Assembly (NCBI GenBank): GCA_025980335.1
Contig: JAICXO010000010.1
Coordinates: forward strand, 1 to 36,191
DNA length: 36,191 nt
Reading direction: 5' to 3'
DNA from: Sphingomonas sp.
GTDB lineage: Bacteria; Pseudomonadota; Alphaproteobacteria; Sphingomonadales; Sphingomonadaceae
Shown: positions 1 to 10,596 of the stretch, in pieces
Layout of the letters: the number at the start of each line of letters is the position of its first letter
Position numbering within the stretch: position 1 is the first letter of the stretch
Made by a program: the position numbers and the translations under genes
Notes under the pieces: generated by a model
What the model was told of the DNA's origin: nothing
Database searches by the model: none
Seen by the model: only the letters and a program-made list of their open reading frames with translations

Positions 1-2068
<2,068 letters not shown>

Positions 2069-2072
<4 letters not shown>

Positions 2073-2590
2073 CGCTGCGTGACCCCGATCGCGAGCGCGA
2101 GCAGCCGCGAACTGATCGTCAGCCCGCGCGCCTGCGCCTGGGCATTGTCGATGAAGAACCGGACCCGGCCGTCGACGACCGCGAAGTGGATCACGCCGTG
2201 CTGCGAGCTGCTGCGCGAGTCCGTGATGGTGAGGACCGGCTGATGCGCCAGCGCGGCGAGCGCTTCGCCGGCGTGCGAGCCGTCGACGAACGCGATTGCG
2301 CAATCCGATGCTCCCGACGCGGAAGACATCCGCTTGATGACGAACGGGTGCCCGTCGACCGACTGACCCGCGATCGCCTGGTTGAGCATGTTCCCGAACG
2401 GATCGTCGCCGATCACGCAAATCACGATCTGGCCACGTGCTGAAGCGGATGCGGGCCATGTCACATAGCGCGCGAACTTGGGAATGAAGGCGGCCTTCAC
2501 CGCGACGTCGCTGACCTCGGCGCGCGCCGGCACCCCCGCGAACAATGCCGCGGCAAGCGCGCAAAGGAGGAGGGGCACGCGCAATTGCAT
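2069..2590 (-). CDS. YfiR-family (DUF4154) periplasmic protein
   Basis: This 173-residue protein starts with a clear signal peptide (MQLRVPLLLCALAAALFAG, cleaved near PARA). The mature part reads VKAAFIPKFARYVTWP, then ICVIGDDPFG, then a stretch ending RGLTISSRLLALA, the pattern of the YfiR/DUF4154 family. In Pseudomonas, YfiR is a periplasmic repressor of the diguanylate cyclase YfiN. The much longer ORF-track version is rejected because the ATG at 2590 places the signal peptide at the N-terminus and overlaps the receptor stop by one base (TGATG). Its own stop overlaps the kinase start (ATGA). The tight coupling suggests that receptor, YfiR-like protein and kinase work as one sensing unit across the envelope. 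Confidence 0.9.
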
Positions 2591-4461
2591 CAGAACCGCA
2601 GGCGCGTGCCTGCATAGATGCTGCGCTTGATCAGCTGGGCCGCGGGGTCGCCGTTCTCGAGATGGGTGCGGTGCAGGAGGTTGCGCGCGGCGACGAACAG
2701 CTCGATTCGATCGCTGAGGCTGTAGCCGAGCTTGCCGCCCGCCTCGACGTAGCCGGGAACGTCCGGCGGGAGATCGAGCGCGCCGACTCCGCGCACGTCG
2801 AGCGTCAGCCTGAGCTTCGGCGTCAGGTCCAGGTCCGAGCTTCCGACGACCTGCCATTTCGGGTCGGCGCCGAGCGAGTTGCGCGGGATCAGGTCGACAC
2901 GGTGGTCGACCACGTGGAAGTCGTTGTGCAAGGTCGTCGCGCCGAGCGAAAGCCGCCACCACGGAGTCACCTGCGCCTTGCCCCACGCCTCGACGCCGTA
3001 GGTGGTGCCTTTGCGGCCGTTCAGCAGCTCGACCGGGTTTCCGGGCAGATCGGTGACCTCGGTCGTGCGCAAGTCGGTGTAGTAATTGTAGAACAAATTG
3101 ACCGAGAAGCTCAGCCAGCTCGACGGCTCGCCGCGATAGCCGGCCTCGAACGCCGTCACCTTTTCGCTGTCGAAATCGGTCGACGGCGCAACGAACGGCA
3201 GGAACTCGAGATCGCGGTCGATCCGCGACGGGGTGCGGACGGCGCGCGATACCGCGGCCCAGAACAAGGTGCGGTCGTTCGGCTGGTAAGAGAGGCGCAG
3301 GTTGGGCAGCACCTGCCAGCCGACGAAGCTCGACTTCTCGAGCTTGACGCCCGCGATCACCGCCAGCTCGGGCGTCAGGTTGAAGCGATCCTGGGCGAAC
3401 AGGTTATAGACCCACAGGCCTTCGCTCTCCGGCTCCAGCTCGAACGGATTGAGGTTGTTGACGAACAGGTCGTTGGTCCGGCGCGCGCCAACGCCTGCGA
3501 CGATCTCGTGCCCGCTGGTGGTGAGGTTGAGCTGCGCCTCATTGTCGAACGTGGTCAGCGCGCTGTGCACCAGCGTCACATCGGTGCTGTAGCGATCGTA
3601 ATAGCTTTGCAGCTGGAAGCTGGCCGACGGGCCGAGGACATGAGTCCAGCGCCCGAGAATGTTGTGCGCGTTCGCGTGATCGCCGGCGAACGCCGCATCG
3701 GTCGCGTGGAAGATGTCGCCCTGGACCGTAAAATTGTCCGCTTCACCGCCGAAGTCCGAGCGGAAGCCGCCCTGCCACGAACGGTAGGAATCGTCTATCG
3801 GCGGCCCTGAAGCGGACGGCAGTCCATCGCGGTCGTCGTAATCGGCATAGATGCGCATCGCGCCCGATCCGCCGAGCGAGAAGCCGTAGCGCGCCGCGGC
3901 CGTCCGCTCGCCTGTCCCTGCGGTGCCGCGCACGAAACCGCCGATGGTGTCCTGCGCGCTCTTGGTCGTGACGTTGATCACGCCGTTGACCGCATTGGGC
4001 CCGTAAAGCGTGCCGCCCGGACCGCTGATCACCTCGACCTGCTGAATGTCCTCGACCAGCGGCTGGTGGAGGTTCCAGATCACGTTGTCGGCAAGCGGCG
4101 TGTAGATCGAGCGGCCGTCGATCAGAACGAGCAGCTTGTTGCCGGCCTGGATTCCGTTGAACCCCCGCGCGGCGATCGCATACTGGCTGGCATCGATCTG
4201 CTGGACGTTGAGGTTCGGCGCGAGGCGCAGCGCCTCCGGCAGCGAGGTGACGCCGGAATCCTGGATGTCCTGATTGGTGATCACGTAGAGCGCCGCAGGC
4301 GCTCGGCTCAGCGGCTCAGCCTGCTTGGAAACGGACGTGACCTTGATCTGAGCGAGCTGCTCGATCGACAGATCGGAGAGGTCCGGCTGCTCTTCGGCGC
4401 TCGCCCGGCCCGCCCACAGGATGACCGACCCGAGCGCGACCGCTGCCATCGCTGTTCGCAT
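2590..4461 (-). CDS. TonB-dependent outer-membrane receptor
   Basis: This 623-residue protein has a signal peptide (MRTAMAAVALGSVILWAGRA). A short segment LSIEQLAQIKVTSVSK follows, typical of receptors encoded beside YfiR-like proteins. The plug domain covers roughly residues 50-160 (APAALYVITNQDIQDSG, LVLIDGRSIYTPL, EVISGPGGTLYGPNAVNGVINV), and a long beta-barrel ends in aromatic Phe (GTRLRF), as expected for BAM-dependent assembly. Receptors of this class move ligands such as siderophores, cobalamin or glycans across the outer membrane using TonB energy. The ligand cannot be told here. It is the first gene of an overlapping operon with the YfiR-like protein and hybrid kinase. An AGGAAG ribosome site precedes the ATG. 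Confidence 0.93.
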   Translation of the reverse strand: MRTAMAAVALGSVILWAGRASAEEQPDLSDLSIEQLAQIKVTSVSKQAEPLSRAPAALYVITNQDIQDSGVTSLPEALRLAPNLNVQQIDASQYAIAARGFNGIQAGNKLLVLIDGRSIYTPLADNVIWNLHQPLVEDIQQVEVISGPGGTLYGPNAVNGVINVTTKSAQDTIGGFVRGTAGTGERTAAARYGFSLGGSGAMRIYADYDDRDGLPSASGPPIDDSYRSWQGGFRSDFGGEADNFTVQGDIFHATDAAFAGDHANAHNILGRWTHVLGPSASFQLQSYYDRYSTDVTLVHSALTTFDNEAQLNLTTSGHEIVAGVGARRTNDLFVNNLNPFELEPESEGLWVYNLFAQDRFNLTPELAVIAGVKLEKSSFVGWQVLPNLRLSYQPNDRTLFWAAVSRAVRTPSRIDRDLEFLPFVAPSTDFDSEKVTAFEAGYRGEPSSWLSFSVNLFYNYYTDLRTTEVTDLPGNPVELLNGRKGTTYGVEAWGKAQVTPWWRLSLGATTLHNDFHVVDHRVDLIPRNSLGADPKWQVVGSSDLDLTPKLRLTLDVRGVGALDLPPDVPGYVEAGGKLGYSLSDRIELFVAARNLLHRTHLENGDPAAQLIKRSIYAGTRLRF

Positions 4462-4567
4462 TGATCTTCCTACTCACCGGTGGTCCCCCCGCCGGTCATG
4501 CGTTCTTCGGTGATGGGTTGTGGCAGGTCAAGTCAATGGCCGCCGGCGTGACCGAACTGGCGAACCG
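4462..4567. other. Intergenic region upstream of the TonB receptor operon
   Basis: This 106-base region lies between the asparagine synthetase stop and the receptor start, both on the minus strand, and should hold the receptor operon promoter. On the minus strand ACCGG and CCGGT flank an 11-base G-rich spacer just before the AGGAAG ribosome site. They could form a small hairpin near the start codon. I do not see a cobalamin riboswitch core or a convincing promoter box. Confidence 0.3.
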
Positions 4568-6487
4568 TCACGCTGCCTGTGCTCCATCGGCGCTGCAGGA
4601 CGAGGCGACGGCGGCGGGGGAGTCCGGCTGTTGCGCATTGCGAACCGCAGACGCGCCTTCGGCAACGAACATGTCGTGCAGCATATGCGCCTGCATCATG
4701 TACATGATGACCTTGTTCGCGTTGCGCCGCAGGCGCCGCATGCGGCGAGACGCCCTGGGTAGTCTCGCAAGCATGGTCGCTACCACATAGGCGCGATAGG
4801 AGAAGACGCCGGCGCTCTCGAACGCCTTTCTCGACAGGTGCCGGCGGTATTTCGCAGCGTGGTGCCGGTCGGCTCCGAACAGGTCGACGGCGTCGCTGGT
4901 CAGCATGAAGCCGCTTTTCGGCCGCAGGCGGATGTCGTCCGGCAAAACGCCTTTCGCAGCGTCTCGAAGGACCGCTTTCTCGACACCGCCGCGCATCTTC
5001 GAGTCGACGGGAATCCACTTCGCCGCGTCGTACAGTTTGTGGTCGAGGAACGGCAGTCTCGCTTCGAGCGAATGCGCCATTTCCTCCCGATCTCCGAGAT
5101 AGCAGAGAATGTCGAACGGCATCGCGGCAATCCGCGTTTCCTGAACGGCGTTGATCAGCGGCTTTGCGGAATTCTCGCGGCGAGCCGACCTGGCCCGCTC
5201 CACGCGGATCCGCGCGCGCTGATCCTTGTGGAAGATCAGTGCCGATGCCGATCGGCCAAAGCTTCCCAGCTTGAGCCGCCTGCCCTGCGCCACGAGCGTT
5301 CCGTGGTTTGCTCCCGGCGCTCGGGTCTCGCGGATCGCCTTCTCGAAGAAGCTGCGGTAGCCGAGGAACACTTCGTCCGCCCCTTCGCCCGTCAACACGA
5401 CGGTGACGAACTTGCGCGCCTCTTGCGACAGCAGGAACTTGCCGACGGGCGCGAGCGTGACGAACGGCAACTCCGACGACCACAAAGCATCGCCGAGATT
5501 GTCCCAAAGCATCCGCTTGGTCACCGTGAGCTCGTGATGTTCGGTGCCGACGAACTCCGCCGCACGCCGCGCGAATTCCTGCTCGTTGCGGCCGCTGCCT
5601 TCGAAAGCAATCGAGAAGGAGTGCGGCGGCGTGTTCATGTTGCGCTTCATCAGCGCGGCGATGAAGGCCGAGTCGATTCCACCGCTCAGATAGAGCCCCA
5701 CCGGAACGTCGGCCCGCAGCCGCAAGCGGACAGCGTCTTCGAGCTCGCTCAGCACCGTCTCCGCAGCGCCGGCCGAATCCTCGGCCGACGAACCAGGTTC
5801 AGCAATGATGGCGGGGATTTCGCTCGACCAATAGCGGATCAGCGTCGGCTCAAAGGTGTCGAGGTCGACCGACAGGCATGACGCCGGTGGAACATGCTCG
5901 ATCCCTTCGAACGGCAGCCGGACATTCTGCGGATCGTGGTCGATCAACGGGTCGAACCCAGCGACGTTGAGCTTCGGCTCGACCAGGCCGCTGGCGAAAA
6001 GCGTCTTCATTTCCGAAGCGAATGCGATGCCGCCGGGAAGGCGCGAGAAATAGAGCGGCTTGATTCCGAACCGGTCGCGCGCGGCGATCAGGCGGCGCCG
6101 GGGCTTGTCGTATAGCAGAAATGCGAATTCGCCTCTCAGCTGCTCGAAGCAGCCGAGTCCGAATTCCTGGTAAAGCGCGATGATGATTTCGGAATCGGAC
6201 TTGGTCCTGAAGCGGTGGCCCTTCGCCACGAGCGACTCCCTGATGCGCTCGAAATCGTAAATCTCGCCGTTGGCGGCGAGGATGATCGTGCCGTCGGCGC
6301 TTTCGAGCGGCTGGGCTCCAGTTTCGAGGTCGATGACCGCGAGCCGCGTGTGGGCGAGGAGGACCTTGGACGATTTGTCGATGTAGGTCCCACGGCCGTC
6401 GGGACCGCGATGCTCCAGAGTCTGGAACACGCGCTCGAGCGCCGGGCCCGGAACATCGCAGCCGGCCGCGCCGAAAATCCCACACAT
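4568..6487 (-). CDS. asnB: Asparagine synthetase, glutamine-hydrolysing
   Basis: This 639-residue enzyme has the AsnB architecture. The N-terminal glutaminase domain carries the nucleophile Cys2 (MCGIFG) and the glutamine-binding motifs EHRGPDG, TRLAVIDL, ANGEIYDF and SDSE. The C-terminal ATP-pyrophosphatase domain has SGGIDSA near residues 268-274 and GEGADEVFLGY. The reaction converts aspartate, glutamine and ATP to asparagine and glutamate in the cytosol. All visible key residues are present, so it should be active. The tail after about residue 590 is a low-complexity extension (PDSPAAVASSCSADGA). It stands alone, with no glycosyltransferase, lasso-peptide protease or precursor gene beside it, so ordinary asparagine synthesis is most likely. 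Some AsnB-like proteins modify peptides or surface sugars instead. Confidence 0.92.
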   Translation of the reverse strand: MCGIFGAAGCDVPGPALERVFQTLEHRGPDGRGTYIDKSSKVLLAHTRLAVIDLETGAQPLESADGTIILAANGEIYDFERIRESLVAKGHRFRTKSDSEIIIALYQEFGLGCFEQLRGEFAFLLYDKPRRRLIAARDRFGIKPLYFSRLPGGIAFASEMKTLFASGLVEPKLNVAGFDPLIDHDPQNVRLPFEGIEHVPPASCLSVDLDTFEPTLIRYWSSEIPAIIAEPGSSAEDSAGAAETVLSELEDAVRLRLRADVPVGLYLSGGIDSAFIAALMKRNMNTPPHSFSIAFEGSGRNEQEFARRAAEFVGTEHHELTVTKRMLWDNLGDALWSSELPFVTLAPVGKFLLSQEARKFVTVVLTGEGADEVFLGYRSFFEKAIRETRAPGANHGTLVAQGRRLKLGSFGRSASALIFHKDQRARIRVERARSARRENSAKPLINAVQETRIAAMPFDILCYLGDREEMAHSLEARLPFLDHKLYDAAKWIPVDSKMRGGVEKAVLRDAAKGVLPDDIRLRPKSGFMLTSDAVDLFGADRHHAAKYRRHLSRKAFESAGVFSYRAYVVATMLARLPRASRRMRRLRRNANKVIMYMMQAHMLHDMFVAEGASAVRNAQQPDSPAAVASSCSADGAQAA

Positions 6488-6682
6488 ACGAGTGCGCTGT
6501 GGCGCCTGCGGAGTTCGGCCACGGTTGCGGCAAGATTACCTTTTCCCAACATGACGCGGTGACGGCGGGTGCCCAATGCTCGGGTCGCGGGAGGTTGGCA
6601 GATTGTATAGGTCTCGCAATGGGCCGCCAACGCCGGGCGCGCGATATCGGCCGCTCCCCTGTAACCGAGTAAGGATCAGAAA
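6488..6682. promoter_or_regulatory. Divergent intergenic region, asparagine synthetase / PepSY operon
   Basis: These 195 bases separate two divergent transcription units and must contain both promoters. On the plus strand there is a TTGGCA near 6595 and a TATAGG just downstream, but their spacing is not that of a standard sigma-70 promoter, so neither is assigned. I see no small gene here: the one ATG near 6551 closes after three codons. Confidence 0.35.
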
Positions 6683-6967
6683 ATGAAAAAATTGCTCGTG
6701 ATCGTCGTGGCGGCATCGCTCGGAGCCGGAACCGCCGCACTCGCCGCCAAGGCACCCGCGCCGAAGATCTCGAAGGCGCGCGCCGAAGCGATGGCGCTGA
6801 AGCTCGCGCCGGGCAAGATCACCGATGCCGAGTATGAATATGAGAACGGCGGCTGGCGCTGGTCGTTCGATATCCAGCAGAAGGGCCACATCCAGGAGAT
6901 CGGCATCAACGGACTCACTGGAAAGGTCGTCGAGAACAAATCCGAGGGCAAGGTTGACCACGATTAA
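6683..6967 (+). CDS. Small secreted PepSY-domain protein
   Basis: This 94-residue protein has a signal peptide (MKKLLVIVVAASLGAGTAALA) followed by a single PepSY domain. The domain reads ISKARAEAMALKLAPGKITDAEYEYENGG in outline, then WSFDIQQKGHIQEIGINGLTGKVV, the usual PepSY pattern of a helix followed by strands. AAGGA lies seven bases before the ATG. PepSY proteins are thought to bind or inhibit partners in the periplasm, and several are encoded beside two-component systems that respond to metals or envelope stress. It is the first gene of a five-gene operon with a regulator, a kinase, a DUF347 membrane protein and an outer-membrane protein. A role tuning the kinase is inference from this context. 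Confidence 0.88.
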   Translation: MKKLLVIVVAASLGAGTAALAAKAPAPKISKARAEAMALKLAPGKITDAEYEYENGGWRWSFDIQQKGHIQEIGINGLTGKVVENKSEGKVDHD

Positions 6968-6985
6968 CCGAGGACATCCGCAAGG

Positions 6986-7663
6986 GTGAGGATTCTCGTC
7001 GCCGAAGACGACGCGGATACGGCCGAGTTCATCCGGCGAGGGCTGCGTGAGCTCGGCCACAATGTGCTGACGACCGGCGACGGGTTCGACGCCTTGCATC
7101 TGCTTTCCACCGAGCAGATGGAGGTCGCGGTCCTCGACCGGATGCTTCCGAACCTCGATGGTGTGTCGATCGTCCGCCGGGTGCGAGCAGCGGGCATCGG
7201 AGTCCCGGTCCTGCTGCTGACCGCGCTCGGACGGATCGAAGATCGCGTGACCGGCCTCGAAGCCGGCGCCGACGATTATCTGGTCAAGCCGTTCGCGTTC
7301 TCGGAGCTGGCGGCACGGGTCAATGCGCTCGGCCGGCGCAAGCCCGTCCATGCCGAGCCGACGCGGCTCGAGCATGGCGAGATCGTGGTCGACCTGCTGA
7401 AGCGGCAGGTGCTTCGCGGGGGCGCGGTGGTCCAGCTGCAGCCGCGCGAGTTCCGAATCCTCGAAGAATTGATGCGCGAGGAGGGCAAGGTCGTCACCCG
7501 GACGATGCTGCTCGAACGGGTGTGGAACTATCATTTCGATCCGCAGACCAATATCGTCGACACCCACATCAGCCGCCTGCGCTCCAAGCTCAACGAGGGC
7601 GGCCGGCCGGACCTGATCGAGACCGTTCGCGGCACCGGCTATCGCATGGGCGGCGATGCGTAA
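6986..7663 (+). CDS. OmpR/QseB-type response regulator
   Basis: This 225-residue regulator has a receiver domain (ILVAEDDADTAEF; phospho-acceptor Asp in VLDRMLPNLDG; Lys in LVKPFAF). A winged-helix DNA-binding domain begins near residue 128 and ends with the usual DTHISRLRSKLNEGG and VRGTGYRMG motifs. The start is GTG, preceded by GAGG at a suitable distance. The gap to the PepSY gene is only 18 bases, and its end overlaps the kinase gene by 8 bases, so the two are a cognate pair. It most resembles the QseB/CusR/PmrA group. The controlled genes are probably this operon itself, which is inference. Confidence 0.93.
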   Translation: MRILVAEDDADTAEFIRRGLRELGHNVLTTGDGFDALHLLSTEQMEVAVLDRMLPNLDGVSIVRRVRAAGIGVPVLLLTALGRIEDRVTGLEAGADDYLVKPFAFSELAARVNALGRRKPVHAEPTRLEHGEIVVDLLKRQVLRGGAVVQLQPREFRILEELMREEGKVVTRTMLLERVWNYHFDPQTNIVDTHISRLRSKLNEGGRPDLIETVRGTGYRMGGDA

Positions 7664-9053
7664 GTGGCGGTCCAGTGCGGCCTACCGCATCGCCTTCATC
7701 AACTTCGGCGCTTATGCGGTCGGGCTGGCGCTTCTCGGCATGATCGTGTTCGCGGTGATGCACGTCGCTTTCTCGCGTCAGCTGGATTCGATGGTGTCCG
7801 ATGAAGCGCAGACGCTTCAGGACGAATTTCGCAGCGGCGGCGATGGCGAGCTCGCCGAAGCCATCGCACAGCGCGAGGCGCTGAAGTCTCCGACACGGAT
7901 GGTCTATGCCGTGTTCACGCCGGCCGGGCGCAAGATCCACGGGTCGCTGCAGACCAGCAGGCCTCCGCTCGGGCTGCACCCGATCATCTTCCGCGACCCG
8001 AAGGAAGGACCCGACGAAGCGCGCGCGATGACGGTCGATCTGTCGCCGGGCGAGCGGCTCGTCGTCGCGGCCGACAGCGACTGGCTCGAAGGCATAGAGC
8101 GGATCGTGATCGTCATCTTCACGCTCGCGTTCGTCGGGTCGGTGCTCGTCGGCTTCGGCGGAGCGGTCGTGCTCGGCTCCTATCTCCAGCGGAGGCTGCA
8201 ATCGATCAGCAGCTCGGCCGAGGCGATCATCGGCGGCGACATCCGGCGGCGGATGCCCGTCGGTCCGCGCAGGGACGAGTTCGACCAGCTCGCGGCGACC
8301 CTCAACCGGATGCTCGACCGGATCGAAGGCCTGCTCGACAACCTCCGCCAGGTGTCGAGCGATATCGCGCACGACCTGCGCACGCCGCTCGCGCGATTGC
8401 GCAATCGGCTCGAGCGCGGGCTTGCCGATGAGCCGGAGGCGGATGCGCTAATCGCCGACGCGATCCGGCAGCTCGACGAGGTCCTGTCGCTGTTCGCTGC
8501 CATCCTCCGCGTGGCCGAGGTCGAGAGCGGCGAGACCAAGCGGTTCTTCGAGCCGGTCGACATCAGCGCGCTGCTCACCGAACTCGCCGAGAGCTATGCC
8601 CCGGCATTCGAAGACGAGGGGCGGATGTTCCTGTGGTCGGTCGAGCCGGACTTGTGGGTCGAGGGCGACCGAGAGCTGCTTGCGCAAGCGATGGTCAACC
8701 TGCTGGAGAATGCGCAGCGGCATACGCCGGTCGATGCGATCGTCAGGATGAGCGGATCGGCTGCGGCACGCGTCGTCTTCATGCACGTGGAGGATAACGG
8801 CCCGGGCGTTCCGAAGCGCGACCTCAGCCGGATCACCAAGCGGTTCGCGAGAGTCGAGAGCAGCCGCAACACGGCCGGCCACGGGCTTGGACTGAGCCTG
8901 GTCAGCGCCGTCGCCAAGCTTCACGGAGGTCAGCTAGCGCTCAAGAGCGGCCCCGGCTTTTCCGCGACGATCGCAATTGCACGAACCGGCGCTGGCGGGG
9001 AAGCGTTGGGCAGGAATTCCGAACAAGGCAGACAGGAAGAGGAGGCCGGATGA
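7656..9053 (+). CDS. Sensor histidine kinase, QseC/CusS-like
   Basis: This 465-residue membrane kinase has a first transmembrane helix near residues 15-37, a periplasmic sensor of about 110 residues and a second helix (IVIVIFTLAFVGSVLVGFGG). A HAMP linker follows, then HisKA with its histidine in SSDIAHDLRTPLARL, then HATPase with N box ENAQRHTP, DNGPGVP and GHGLGLSLV. All phosphorelay motifs are present. It overlaps the regulator by 8 bases and the DUF347 gene by 4 (ATGA), which supports one transcript. The signal is unknown. The periplasmic sensor has no motif I can name, and the PepSY protein encoded upstream could be its partner. Confidence 0.93.
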   Translation: MRKWRSSAAYRIAFINFGAYAVGLALLGMIVFAVMHVAFSRQLDSMVSDEAQTLQDEFRSGGDGELAEAIAQREALKSPTRMVYAVFTPAGRKIHGSLQTSRPPLGLHPIIFRDPKEGPDEARAMTVDLSPGERLVVAADSDWLEGIERIVIVIFTLAFVGSVLVGFGGAVVLGSYLQRRLQSISSSAEAIIGGDIRRRMPVGPRRDEFDQLAATLNRMLDRIEGLLDNLRQVSSDIAHDLRTPLARLRNRLERGLADEPEADALIADAIRQLDEVLSLFAAILRVAEVESGETKRFFEPVDISALLTELAESYAPAFEDEGRMFLWSVEPDLWVEGDRELLAQAMVNLLENAQRHTPVDAIVRMSGSAAARVVFMHVEDNGPGVPKRDLSRITKRFARVESSRNTAGHGLGLSLVSAVAKLHGGQLALKSGPGFSATIAIARTGAGGEALGRNSEQGRQEEEAG

Positions 9054-9874
9054 ACGACCGACAGTCGCTCAACGAGGTGCTGAGCAAGGTCCCGGCGGTC
9101 ACGCTTGGGTTCTGGATCATCAAGATCCTCGCGACCACGCTCGGCGAGACCGGCGGCGACACGGTGACCATGTCGTGGCTCGGCGAGACGACGAATCATG
9201 CGGTGCCCGGCGGCTATCTGATCGGCACCGCGATCTTCGGCGTTCTGCTGATCGTGCTGGTCTGGCTGCAGATCCGCGCGCGCAAGTTCAATGCGTGGCT
9301 GTATTGGGCGACGATCGTCGCTTCGACCACCTGCGGCACGACGCTCGCGGATTTCGCCGACCGGTCGCTCGGGATCGGCTATCCCGGCGGCTCGCTCGTC
9401 CTGCTCGCCTGCGTCCTTCTCTCCCTGTTCGCGTGGCACCGGACGCTCGGGAGCATCGACGTCAACCGGATCACCGCCCCGCGCGAGGAGACCTTCTACT
9501 GGATCACCATCACCTTCTCCCAGACCCTCGGCACCGCGCTCGGCGACTGGGCCGCCGACAGCGCGAGCGAAGGCGGCTGGGGCCTCGGCTATGGCGGCGG
9601 CGCGTTGCTGTTCGGCGCCGGCCTCGCGGTCCTCGCGATCCTCTATTTCACCACCCGGGCCAACCGCGTCGGCCTGTTCTGGGCGGCGTTCATCCTCACG
9701 CGGCCGCTCGGCGCGACCATCGGCGATTTCCTCGACAAGCCGGTCGCGAGCGGTGGGCTCGACTGGAGCCGCCCGCTTGCCTCGGCGGTGCTGGCGGCGG
9801 TGATCATCCTGTTGATCCTGATCCTTCCGCAGCGGCCGGGGCGCCATCCAGGGGAGGCGGACGCAGCGGCGTGA
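9050..9874 (+). CDS. DUF347-repeat (COG4705) integral membrane protein
   Basis: This 274-residue protein is almost entirely hydrophobic, with about eight membrane segments. It contains four copies of a short repeat: ILATTLGETGGD, VASTTCGTTLADF, TFSQTLGTALGDW and ILTRPLGATIGDF. Each has a TxGxxxxD-like core with a conserved acidic residue inside or next to a helix. This is the hallmark of the DUF347 repeat family, whose function I do not know. Four internal repeats with a buried acid suggest a pseudo-symmetric transporter, perhaps for cations. That is inference. It has a strong GGAGG ribosome site and a 4-base overlap with the kinase gene, so it is probably a target or effector of the two-component system. 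Confidence 0.88.
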   Translation: MNDRQSLNEVLSKVPAVTLGFWIIKILATTLGETGGDTVTMSWLGETTNHAVPGGYLIGTAIFGVLLIVLVWLQIRARKFNAWLYWATIVASTTCGTTLADFADRSLGIGYPGGSLVLLACVLLSLFAWHRTLGSIDVNRITAPREETFYWITITFSQTLGTALGDWAADSASEGGWGLGYGGGALLFGAGLAVLAILYFTTRANRVGLFWAAFILTRPLGATIGDFLDKPVASGGLDWSRPLASAVLAAVIILLILILPQRPGRHPGEADAAA

Positions 9875-10596
9875 AGCATCGGATCGCCATTGGGCTCGGG
9901 CTCGCCGCGGCGGCATCCTGCGCGTGGGCAGGGCCGCCGTACCTGACCGACGATCCGGTGCCGACCGACACCGGCGGGTGGGAGATTTACGCCTTCACTG
10001 CCGGCGAGGGGCGCGGCTCGACGGTAGACGCCGACGCCGGGTTCGACCTCAACTATGGCGCCGTGAAGGACGTGCAGCTGACGGCGACCCTGCCGCTCAG
10101 CTTTTCGCACGATCCGCTCGACGGCTGGCGAAGCGGAACCGGCGATGCCGAGCTCGCGGTCAAGTACCGCTTCATCAATGACGAAAAGCACGGCTTTTCG
10201 GCCGCAGTCTTTCCGCGCGCGATCCTGCCGACGTCGAGCATCGAATCGGGCGAGAAGACCCGATTCCTGCTGCCGGTCTGGATCGGCAAGGACTTTGCCG
10301 GCGGCACGAGCGTGTTCGGCGGCGGCGGGTACGAGATCAATCCGGGCGCGGGCAACCGCAATTTCTGGCAGGCGGGAATTGCGGTGACGCAGGACCTCAG
10401 CAGTAAGTTATCGGTCGGTGCGGAAGTGTTCCGTCAGGGCGCCGATGCGGTCGGCGGCACCGCGGAGACGAGCGCCGGCCTTGGCTCGATCGTCAAGCTT
10501 TCGGACCATTACGCGCTGCTGTTCTCGGGCGGCCCGACCTGGGCCGACCGCCGGACAAGCTATCACTTCTACGGCGCGCTCGGGCTGTTCTTCTAA
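9871..10596 (+). CDS. Outer-membrane beta-barrel protein, MetA-pathway/transporter-like
   Basis: This 241-residue protein starts with GTG at 9871, overlapping the DUF347 stop (GTGA). That start gives a clean signal peptide (VKHRIAIGLGLAAAASCAWA) before GPPYLTDDP. The ORF-track start far upstream lies inside other genes. The mature part alternates hydrophobic and polar residues and ends in aromatic Phe-Phe, as in outer-membrane barrels. The opening PPYLTDDPVPTDTGGWEIY is typical of a family often annotated as a transporter or phenol-degradation MetA-like outer-membrane protein. Its position at the end of the PepSY/two-component/DUF347 operon suggests it is the outer-membrane part of the same response. 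Confidence 0.8.
   Translation: MKHRIAIGLGLAAAASCAWAGPPYLTDDPVPTDTGGWEIYAFTAGEGRGSTVDADAGFDLNYGAVKDVQLTATLPLSFSHDPLDGWRSGTGDAELAVKYRFINDEKHGFSAAVFPRAILPTSSIESGEKTRFLLPVWIGKDFAGGTSVFGGGGYEINPGAGNRNFWQAGIAVTQDLSSKLSVGAEVFRQGADAVGGTAETSAGLGSIVKLSDHYALLFSGGPTWADRRTSYHFYGALGLFF

Noticed and set aside
4462-4567. Cobalamin riboswitch before the TonB receptor
   Set aside because: The region is short (106 bases), and I do not find the conserved B12-box core.
4568-6487. Asparagine synthetase-like gene near a TonB receptor as a lasso-peptide cluster
   Set aside because: The enzyme has the full AsnB glutaminase site and length. No protease (B) gene or precursor ORF with a ribosome site is visible in the 4462-4567 or 6488-6682 gaps, and the receptor already belongs to a YfiR/kinase operon.
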